Shown: positions 13,687 through 19,572 of the stretch, piece by piece
Layout: every line of letters begins with the position of its first letter
How positions within the stretch are numbered: position 1 is the stretch's first letter
DNA from: JBEKLJ01 sp050010255
GTDB taxonomy: Bacteria; Acidobacteriota; Terriglobia; Bryobacterales; Bryobacteraceae
Direction: 5' to 3'
DNA: 19,572 nt
Assembly: GCA_050010255.1 (NCBI GenBank)
Contig: JBEKLJ010000037.1
Span: 1-19,572, forward strand
Made by a program: the position numbers and the translations under genes
Notes under the pieces: model-generated
Seen by the model: only the letters and a program-made list of their open reading frames with translations
Told to the model about the DNA's origin: nothing
The model's database searches: none

Positions 13687-15741
13687 ATGAGCAGGCGATC
13701 CATGCAGTGGTTTGGGCGGCTCGCGCTGGCCTTCGGCGCGTTCGCCGTTTTGGGTTTGTTGAGCCGCATTCAGCCGCAAACGCGCGCCAAGCTGGACGTG
13801 CCGTTTGAGCCGACTCATCCGGAAGTGGTTCAGGCGATGCTCCGGGCCGCGGCTGTCACCGCGAACGATTACGTCATCGATCTGGGCTGCGGCGATGGCC
13901 GTATCGTGGTCGCCGCGGCCAAGGAATTCGGCGCACGCGGCCTGGGAGTCGATATCGATCCGCAGCGCATCCGGGAGTCGCACGAGAACGCGGCCCAGGC
14001 CGGCGTGGAACGGCTCGTCGAATTCAAGCAGGGGAACATCCTGGAAATGAACCTGCGGGATGCAACCGTGGTGACGATGTACCTTTTGAACCGCGTGAAC
14101 CTCATGCTGCGGCCCAAGCTGTTCAGGGACCTGCGGCCCGGCACGCGTGTCGTCTCCCACGCTTTCGATATGGGCGAATGGGAGCCGGACCGCGTGGTGC
14201 GGAACGCCAAGGCCCGCGGAAACGTGGTCTATTACTGGGTCATACCCGCTCCCGTGGGGGGCGCCTGGCGATGGGCCGAGGACTCGCCGTCCGCCGGGCA
14301 GGCGCCGCCCCAATGCACGCTGAGCCTGTTGCAGCAGTTCCAGGGCGTGAGCGGCACGCTGTCCTGCTCGGGAAGCAAACCGACGGCGCTTTCCGACGTC
14401 AAGATGGAAGGAAAGGATTTGAGCTTCACGGTTGCCGCCGGCGGGGCAGAGCGGGGCAGGATCCGCTACCACGGCGCGGTGGAGGGGGACACGATCCGGG
14501 GAACCTGGGAGCAGGGGGCGGCGCGGCACGCCTGGGTGGGTAAGCGCGATCCCGTGAGCCAGGCCGGGTGCTGGGCCCTCAACTCGAACGGCGGCGGGGC
14601 GCCCGACGGAACCCTTTGCATCACCCCGCAGGATGCCGGCCCCTCCCTCACCTTCTGCGCCGCCAGCCGCGGCGACGACAAACCGGAGCCCAAGGTGAGC
14701 GCGTTCTACGCCTGGGGAACCAGCGTCCGGTTTGAGATCCAGGGCCGCGACACGCCGGTGATCTTCACCGGAGTGCTCGACGGGGACAGCGGGCAGGGCG
14801 AGGTCGCCCGGGAAGGCTGGCCGTCCCCGCCCAGGTGGACGGCGCGCCGCCTGGCGGGCGTAACCAGTGCCACGGCGTGCTCCGCGGCGAAACCCAGCGC
14901 CCCGCCCCCCGCGGCTCCAGGGCAGGAGGGATCGAGCGCGGCGCCGGCTGCTCCGCCGAGCGAATACTTAAATGCGGTCGACGGCTCGGTGCTGTTGCGG
15001 ATACCGGGTGGCCGGTTCTTCATGGGCACCGATGACGGCCCCGAGGACGAGCGCCCCAGGCATGAAGTCGCAGTCGGGGAGTTCTGGCTGGGCAAGTACG
15101 AGGTGACCAACGCACAGTACGCTAACTTCCTGAAGGCCAACCCGGACACGCAGATGCCGATGTACTGGGATGACAGCCGATTCAACCGGCCCGATCAGCC
15201 CGTCATCGGTGTGACCTGGAATGAAGCCGAGTATTACTGCCAGTGGGCCGGCCTGCGGCTGCCGTCCGAGGCGGAGTGGGAATACGCCGCCGCCGGCGGC
15301 AAGCAATTGCGGTACCCGACGGCCACGGGGGAGCCGACCCCCGGCCTGGCCAACACGCGCGGCGTTCAAGGCGCCGACCGCTGGGAATACACCTCGCCGG
15401 TCGGCTCGTTTCCGCCGAACCCTTTCGGCCTGTTCGATATGGCCGGCAACGCCTGGGAGTGGACCAGCAGCCTGGCTCTGGACTATCCTTTCGTGCCCGG
15501 GGAGGGCCGCGAGGCCGGGGATGCCCGGAGCCTGCGGGAGATGCGGGGCGGGTCGTGGCATTTCCCCTTCGAGTACTGCCGCACGGCCGCCCGGCACCCG
15601 TTCGCCGCGCACCTGCGCTATGACTACGTCGGCATCCGGGTGGCGCTCACTACGCCCAAGAAGGTGAAATCCGCCCAGGGGCTTCCGGCGCGCTGGCCCG
15701 CGTTCGCGGGTTTGGGAACCGCGGCCGGCGCGCGGCCGTAG
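13687..15741 (+). CDS. Membrane-anchored methyltransferase fused to a C-terminal SUMF1 (formylglycine-enzyme-like) domain
   Basis: A 684-residue protein; AGGAG six bases upstream fixes the start. Residues 8-27 form a hydrophobic anchor or signal. Residues about 38-190 are a class I SAM methyltransferase: DLGCGDGRI (Asp65, Gly67, Gly69) and acidic Asp89 in GVDIDP, followed by RPGTRVVSHAFDMGEW. The pattern, with a PFEPTHPEVV lead-in and an N-terminal helix, resembles FAM173/ANTKMT-type protein-lysine methyltransferases and their bacterial relatives (family recollection). Residues about 200-395 are beta-rich and unrecognised. A Pro/Ala linker (about 398-425) leads to a SUMF1 domain at about 432-655: IPGGRFFMGTDDGPEDERPRH, GLRLPSEAEWEYAA, GNAWEWTSS, GGSWHFPFEYCRTAAR. 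Of the two catalytic cysteines of true formylglycine-generating enzymes, one position is Phe626 and only Cys631 remains, so sulfatase activation is doubtful. SAM is cytosolic, so topology is puzzling. Confidence 0.85.
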   Translation: MSRRSMQWFGRLALAFGAFAVLGLLSRIQPQTRAKLDVPFEPTHPEVVQAMLRAAAVTANDYVIDLGCGDGRIVVAAAKEFGARGLGVDIDPQRIRESHENAAQAGVERLVEFKQGNILEMNLRDATVVTMYLLNRVNLMLRPKLFRDLRPGTRVVSHAFDMGEWEPDRVVRNAKARGNVVYYWVIPAPVGGAWRWAEDSPSAGQAPPQCTLSLLQQFQGVSGTLSCSGSKPTALSDVKMEGKDLSFTVAAGGAERGRIRYHGAVEGDTIRGTWEQGAARHAWVGKRDPVSQAGCWALNSNGGGAPDGTLCITPQDAGPSLTFCAASRGDDKPEPKVSAFYAWGTSVRFEIQGRDTPVIFTGVLDGDSGQGEVAREGWPSPPRWTARRLAGVTSATACSAAKPSAPPPAAPGQEGSSAAPAAPPSEYLNAVDGSVLLRIPGGRFFMGTDDGPEDERPRHEVAVGEFWLGKYEVTNAQYANFLKANPDTQMPMYWDDSRFNRPDQPVIGVTWNEAEYYCQWAGLRLPSEAEWEYAAAGGKQLRYPTATGEPTPGLANTRGVQGADRWEYTSPVGSFPPNPFGLFDMAGNAWEWTSSLALDYPFVPGEGREAGDARSLREMRGGSWHFPFEYCRTAARHPFAAHLRYDYVGIRVALTTPKKVKSAQGLPARWPAFAGLGTAAGARP

Positions 15742-15832
15742 GCCTGGCTTCTCGCCAGCAACCTCCTGCGGCGCGCTATAGGGCCGCATCCGCTCAAGTT
15801 GCGCCCAGCCGGCGCCCTCGATCGGCCACGGA

Positions 15833-15852
15833 CCTCCGGGTGCGGCCGGAGG
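15833..15852. terminator. Possible bidirectional stem-loop between convergent genes
   Basis: CCTCCGG (15833-15839) pairs with CCGGAGG (15846-15852) over a 6-nt loop, in the 124-bp gap between the convergent methyltransferase-SUMF1 and TadG-like genes. There is no T-run on either strand. The rest of the gap shows nothing recognisable. Confidence 0.35.
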
Positions 15853-15865
15853 GGGGATTGTCGGA

Positions 15866-17473
15866 TTACTTGCTCATGCGCAGAATCTGCGACGAGATCG
15901 AGAGGAAGGCCTGACTGAGCGACGCTGGATTCGCGGAGAATATGAACGTGCCTTGGGGCTGGGTGGAGTAAGTGACGCAACCCGCCGTCTGCGCGCAGGG
16001 AGGGTATAGGGGTGGGATGTTGTAGTTGTCGCCGTTGGGGTCGTTGACGATGCGCTGCATGAGGGCATAGTCGGGCGGGCTGGTGGACGTGCCGCCGAGA
16101 CCGATCCCAAAGAAGTAGACCGATATCGTCGCATTCGTGCGGGCCCGATACGCCGCGTGGTCGGTCGCGTTCGAGACCGCGTTGTGATAGGTCGTGTAGC
16201 TGTTGGCCACGATGTGACCGCCCGAAAGAGTGACCGGCAGGTAGGTGTAGGGAGGGTTCAACAGGTTGCCCCAGACATCCTGGACCGGGAACCAGGCGAT
16301 GTCGGCCGGCGGCGGCGTGGGGTGTTGACTGGCTGTGTTGATAAACGCGCAGCCGGACGCGGTTGTGGAGGTTAGATACGCCGTGCTGTTGAAATTGTTG
16401 CTCGTGGTCGTTGTCCAGTAATTCAGCATGAGGAAAAACTTGTTGGTGCTCCCCGGGTCATCCGAGGCGACCGCGCCGACGATCCCCGCCGGGATGTTCG
16501 AATAGAAACTTCCGGAGCCAAGCGACTGGCCCGCGGTCCAGCTGCGAAGCGCGGAAAGGCTGGCGAAGCCGCCTTGGCTCTTCTTCTTACCGTTCTTGTC
16601 CAGGCAAGCGCTGGTGCTGCTGATCCCGGCGGTGCTCGTGCTGGAGTCCCAGAAGTTCATCGTGAGTGTGTTTGGCAAACCGTCCGTCTCGATAAAAATC
16701 ACGTTCAGAGCGCCTGGAAGATTCATTTTGTAGATCTCGTTATAGGCGACCGAGATTGCCTGCGCCGTGCTGGTGCCGCCGGAGCACGTGATCGTGTCAA
16801 GGGCTCCCGTTCCACTTCCCGAGTTGTTCTTGTAGCCGAGCACGGTCTGGAAGGTGGTGGTCGGTGAGGAATGGATGTACACGTTGTCGCTGAAGGATAC
16901 CAGGCCGACCTGATCGCGTCCGGCGGCGAACTGGCCGGTGAACAGCTTGGCGGCGCTGACCATGGTGCCGCAGGCGCTGGCGTTTTGCATGGAGCCGGAG
17001 CGGTCGAGCACCATCATCACGACCACGTCGCGACGGGAGGCGTTGCCGGTGGCGGCCATGACCGTCGAGGTAACCTTCAGCCAGTTCATGAAGTACGTGG
17101 GCACGCTGGCTGTAGCCGACACCGTGACGTTGCGGACATGCGGGTTGTTCGGATCGTCGAAGACGTTCACCGTGGCCTGGCTCATCTGCGTATTGAACGT
17201 ACCCCAGGTGCCAGCGGGAAAGTTTGCGTAGAACCAATTTACGGCGTTCTGCCGGGCGCTGGCGGCCTGTTGCGCGGTAGTCTGGCCGAGATTCAAGGCG
17301 CGCGCGGCGGCCAGGGCGGCGCCGTCCACGGAGGCTTGTAACCTGGCCTTGACCGCGTACAGGACCCCCACATCGACCATCAGTCCGACCAGGGGAACGA
17401 TGAACACGAGCGACACTGCGCACACCAGCACAGAGCCCCCCTTCCGGTGACACAGGCGCGGTTGAGTCGTCAT
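15866..17473 (-). CDS. TadG-like pilus-assembly protein with von Willebrand A domain
   Basis: A 535-residue protein. Residues about 12-60 are the TadG-type N-terminus: a basic head, one hydrophobic helix (SVLVCAVSLVFIVPLVGLMVD), then LYAVKARLQASVDGAALAAARAL, the usual Tad linker helix. A VWA domain follows, with an intact metal-ion site DRSGS (Asp157, Ser159, Ser161) and a later ETDGLPNT segment. The long Thr/Ser/Asn-rich outer region contains several cysteines and ends in FSANPASLSQAFLSISSQI, a VWA-type last helix. VWA-bearing TadG proteins are thought to anchor or display the Tad (Flp) pilus and to bind surfaces through metal. AGGAG lies about 11 bases before the ATG. Third gene of a tight minus-strand trio, 13 bp after the second TadE-like gene. 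Confidence 0.85.
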   Translation of the reverse strand: MTTQPRLCHRKGGSVLVCAVSLVFIVPLVGLMVDVGVLYAVKARLQASVDGAALAAARALNLGQTTAQQAASARQNAVNWFYANFPAGTWGTFNTQMSQATVNVFDDPNNPHVRNVTVSATASVPTYFMNWLKVTSTVMAATGNASRRDVVVMMVLDRSGSMQNASACGTMVSAAKLFTGQFAAGRDQVGLVSFSDNVYIHSSPTTTFQTVLGYKNNSGSGTGALDTITCSGGTSTAQAISVAYNEIYKMNLPGALNVIFIETDGLPNTLTMNFWDSSTSTAGISSTSACLDKNGKKKSQGGFASLSALRSWTAGQSLGSGSFYSNIPAGIVGAVASDDPGSTNKFFLMLNYWTTTTSNNFNSTAYLTSTTASGCAFINTASQHPTPPPADIAWFPVQDVWGNLLNPPYTYLPVTLSGGHIVANSYTTYHNAVSNATDHAAYRARTNATISVYFFGIGLGGTSTSPPDYALMQRIVNDPNGDNYNIPPLYPPCAQTAGCVTYSTQPQGTFIFSANPASLSQAFLSISSQILRMSK

Positions 17474-17486
17474 GGAGGTTCCACTC

Positions 17487-18173
17487 CTAGAAGAAATATC
17501 GTGCGTAAGCTCCGGCAGACGTGAAGCTCCCCATGCTCAATTCCGGCGATTGGGCGTAGAGCTCCACCACGTACGAGACCTGCCCGTCCTGCCACGGCAC
17601 CAGCCACAGGCTTCCGAGGCTGGTCTGGGCCGCGCCGGAAAGCTTGGCTCCCGCGTCGGTGATCGGGTTCTGCACCACGCCGGCGCTGGAAATCGCCGAC
17701 GTGGTAGGGTTGCCAAGCGAACTCGGGTGCTGTGCGGCCAGTGTTCCGTTCCCAAACAGGATGCGCTGGAGGAACACGTAGCTGTCGTGATTCGTGCACT
17801 GGGACGCGCCGACGGCGGCGCAGGTGGGGCTGGTTGTCGGGCCGATGTACATGATCTCGCTGACGGTCACCAGGGCGTTTCCGCTGTTGCTGGTGTTGGT
17901 CGCACTGTTTCCTGAGAACGATGAGCCGATTTGCAGATTCGGTCCGCGGGCCAGCCGCTGCGCCAACTGCTGCATGGCGTAGGTGGAGAAGTCGGCGCCG
18001 TGAATGTACATGCCGGCCATGTCACGGCAGGCTTGGTGGACCTGAATGCTGCGGATCAAGCTCATGCCCGTAACGAACGCACCGACGAACAAGACCACGA
18101 GCAGAAGCGACGTCAACGCGAACTCGATGAGCTCCTGGCCGCTCTGCCGTTCTCTGCCTCGATCCGTAGCCAC
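17487..18173 (-). CDS. TadE-like minor pilin (second of two)
   Basis: A 228-residue protein with a GTG start at 18173 and a GGGAG-type site upstream. After a short basic head comes SGQELIEFALTSLLLVVLFVGAFVTGMSLI. Its Gly followed five residues later by Glu is the cleavage pattern of Flp-type prepilin peptidases, and it leads straight into the pilin helix. The helix continues into IQVHQACRDMAGMYIHGADF, typical of TadE/TadF. The remaining residues are a Ser/Thr-rich outer domain with two cysteines (PTCAAVGASQC) that could form a disulfide. TadE-like minor pilins help assemble the Tad adhesive pilus. It lies 27 bp after the first TadE-like gene. The major pilin, ATPase and secretin genes of a Tad system are not in the window. 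Confidence 0.8.
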   Translation of the reverse strand: MATDRGRERQSGQELIEFALTSLLLVVLFVGAFVTGMSLIRSIQVHQACRDMAGMYIHGADFSTYAMQQLAQRLARGPNLQIGSSFSGNSATNTSNSGNALVTVSEIMYIGPTTSPTCAAVGASQCTNHDSYVFLQRILFGNGTLAAQHPSSLGNPTTSAISSAGVVQNPITDAGAKLSGAAQTSLGSLWLVPWQDGQVSYVVELYAQSPELSMGSFTSAGAYARYFF

Positions 18174-18200
18174 GCTTTTCTTCTCCCGGAGTGCCCGCGT

Positions 18201-18896
18201 TCAACGCGGCACTGAGTTCACGCCGGCTGGGTAGCCGCCCAGGATGTCGGATGAATAGACGCTCAGGGTGAACGGGCTATGCGTGTAGAGGGCACTCGCC
18301 GAGAGGGTGCCGCTCAGTGGCGCGAGCCACGCCCAGGATACGTTCTGCACCGAAACTTCAACCACGTTGCCGGGAATGTTTCCGCCGCTCGTGATGGGCG
18401 TGGTCAGGTTCGCGGGCGAATAGTAGGTCACGAAGATGTGCTGGGGGCTGTCGCTGACCTTCACCACGCCCAGCGCATACCGCTGGACCACCTGCTGGAT
18501 GGAGGCGTCCTGTCCCAGCCCCCCGGAAGTCTGGAAGGTGATCGCGTACCGGCATCCTTCCCGCACCGCATTCTGGATCGTGCTCCAGCGGAACAACATG
18601 AGCGAGAGGTCCGCAAATCCAAAGATCAGTGCGAAGAGTGGCACGAGCGTGAGCGCGGATTCGACCATTGCGTTTCCTCGAGACCGGCGCTGGCGGCGTT
18701 CGGAAACGCCCTTTGCCCCCCCCGTTCCTCTCGCCGTCGATGAGAACGGCGGCAACGAAGGTCTCGAGGCCGCCGGCCGGATCGCGACCCCGGAGCCGGG
18801 TGGGGTGGCTCCGCACTCCTGCGGGCTCACCTGTCCGGATGCGGCGGTGACCGCACACACTCGCGTCAGAGTGCCAGCCTTCATAACTGTTCTCAT
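18201..18896 (-). CDS. TadE-like minor pilin (first of the trio; start uncertain)
   Basis: The conserved part begins RRQRRSRGNAMVESALTLVPLFALIFGF near 18698. Glycine followed at +5 by Glu is the prepilin-peptidase cleavage pattern, then a pilin helix and QNAVREGCRYAITF typical of TadE proteins, then a beta-rich outer domain of about 110 residues. The start is unclear. ATG at 18896 or 18884, GTG at 18830 and TTG at 18755 are all in frame. The ATG starts add about 65-70 residues with no pilin character, including a low-complexity stretch and a run of eight Gs on the coding strand (18716-18723). A start near 18755 would give the normal short basic head. I list the longest reasonable ATG form. 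First gene of the trio; TTGCTC and TATCGA about 18 bp apart upstream are a weak promoter candidate. Confidence 0.7.
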   Translation of the reverse strand: MRTVMKAGTLTRVCAVTAASGQVSPQECGATPPGSGVAIRPAASRPSLPPFSSTARGTGGAKGVSERRQRRSRGNAMVESALTLVPLFALIFGFADLSLMLFRWSTIQNAVREGCRYAITFQTSGGLGQDASIQQVVQRYALGVVKVSDSPQHIFVTYYSPANLTTPITSGGNIPGNVVEVSVQNVSWAWLAPLSGTLSASALYTHSPFTLSVYSSDILGGYPAGVNSVPR

Positions 18897-19104
18897 CGCC
18901 TCAATCGGCGTTTTCTTGAAGGTTCGATAGAGGGAAACCCGGGACTGGAGCAACTGCGGGAAGCCGTGGGAAGGCAGGCGAACGCCCTGAGCGTTCCCGG
19001 CGCACGGTCGCAACTGGCCCTGCCAGAGGGCCGGGAAGTTCTGCCGGCCCAGGCCGAGGCTGTGGAGGCGAATCTTTCGCGCGCCTTGAATCTACCGGCC
19101 TCGC
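18897..19104. other. Intergenic spacer without a convincing gene
   Basis: Between the pilin trio and the barrel gene I find no gene with a start codon and ribosome site. On the plus strand a frame without a good start runs through here (GLEQLREAVGRQANALSVPG..., ending TGA at 19128-19130) with G/C-rich third positions, which may be a decayed gene end or chance in GC-rich DNA. No tRNA or terminator with a T-run is visible. Confidence 0.4.
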
Positions 19105-19144
19105 GCGGCGCCGCGCTTGGAACGGTGTGAGAGGATCGGGCTAG
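19105..19144. repeat. Copy B of the 40-bp dispersed repeat
   Basis: It matches the reverse complement of 4446-4485 at 35 of 40 bases. The central palindrome is GCGGCGCCGC (19105-19114), and the end GATCGGGCTAG overlaps the TAG stop (complement of 19141-19143) of the barrel gene. As in copy A, read in the direction of the upstream gene, the element begins CTAGCCCGATC at or just after the stop codon. The second arm that gives copy A its 13-bp stem is not clearly present. Confidence 0.65.
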
Positions 19145-19572
19145 AAGGTGAACCCCAGGCCAGCGCTGATCTCGAGCATATGCATCATGCCGCTGGTGTT
19201 GGAAAGGAGGTCGGGCTTGGCGTTCAGGTAGTCGCGCACGTCCACCCGCACCAGGAACATCGAGCTGACCTTCACCTTCACCCCGCCGCCGTAGTTGAAG
19301 CCGAACTTCGTCATGCCGTTGCCCTCGAAAACGCCCGTCCCGGGCGGGTAGAATGTGCTGAACTGCCCCCCGACCGTGCCGAACGGCCGCACCTTGGATC
19401 CCTCCGGTGTGGCATAGGCCAGGAAGTTGTACATGCCCTGGTGGACCGGCATGCTGAGGTCGCCGTAGTCGGGGATCTTCAGCAGGCTGCGCGTGTAAGC
19501 GTAGCCAATCTCATGCCCGAAAAAGCGGTGCGAGTTTATCGTGAAGCGAAAGCCGATGCGGAAGCCGGTGTC
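19141..19572 (-). CDS. Outer-membrane beta-barrel protein, C-terminal part (5' end cut by window)
   Basis: The frame is open to the right edge (visible from DTGFRIGFRF), so the start is outside; 143 residues are seen. An internal ATG at 19452 is not the real start because the upstream frame continues the barrel pattern. Alternating strands with aromatic girdles (FGHEIGYAYTRSLLKI, VRPFGTVGGQFSTFYPPG, TKFGFNYGGGVKVKVSSMFLVRVDVRDYL) and a last strand HMLEISAGLGFTF ending in Phe are the marks of small OmpA/OmpW-like eight-stranded barrels inserted by the BAM complex. The specific role is unknown. Its stop codon coincides with copy B of the dispersed repeat. Confidence 0.8.
   Translation of the reverse strand, partial: DTGFRIGFRFTINSHRFFGHEIGYAYTRSLLKIPDYGDLSMPVHQGMYNFLAYATPEGSKVRPFGTVGGQFSTFYPPGTGVFEGNGMTKFGFNYGGGVKVKVSSMFLVRVDVRDYLNAKPDLLSNTSGMMHMLEISAGLGFTF

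Noticed and set aside
13687..15741. Ergothioneine/ovothiol synthase (EgtB/OvoA)
   Set aside because: No DinB domain or HxxxHxE iron motif is present and the domain order is reversed.

Overview
The window is a high-GC bacterial chromosome segment. The best lineage clue is the gene at 1716-4433. It pairs NHL repeats with the C-terminal domain known as the Solibacter-type C-terminal domain (TIGR03437), which points to Acidobacteriota, class Terriglobia, near Solibacter/Bryobacteraceae. This is inferred from domain style only; there is no rRNA or tRNA gene here to confirm it.

Layout. Positions 1-1590 (minus) hold a secreted matrixin-type metalloprotease whose C-terminus runs off the left edge. 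It is divergent from a secreted 12-repeat NHL protein (1716-4433, plus). A spacer with an inverted repeat and a small helical protein (4598-4864, plus) follows, then a structured leader-like segment and an OPT-family transporter (5053-7068, plus). A hairpin-forming repeat sits where the transporter meets a convergent minus-strand run. In transcription order that run is pduS (12748-11387), pduT (11380-10829), a catalytic M16 peptidase (10768-9251) and a zinc-site-less M16 partner fused to a lipoprotein-carrier-like domain (9239-7107). Divergent from pduS, a clear promoter drives a small lipoprotein (12961-13560), followed by a strong hairpin and a three-part methyltransferase/beta-domain/SUMF1 fusion (13687-15741). 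The right end is minus strand: two TadE-like minor pilins and a TadG-like protein with a von Willebrand A domain (18896-15866), and the end of an outer-membrane beta-barrel protein (19572-19141).

How it fits together. Most products act in the envelope or outside the cell: protease, NHL protein, peptide transporter, paired M16 peptidases, lipoprotein, Tad pilins and barrel protein. The exception is the pduS-pduT pair, an electron-transfer module of bacterial microcompartments. It has no other shell or enzyme gene nearby and shares a likely operon with two exported peptidases.

The points most worth a second look are the isolated pduS-pduT module, the methyltransferase-SUMF1 fusion, and a 40-bp element found directly after two unrelated genes (4446-4485 and 19105-19144) whose central palindrome shows a compensating base-pair change between copies.
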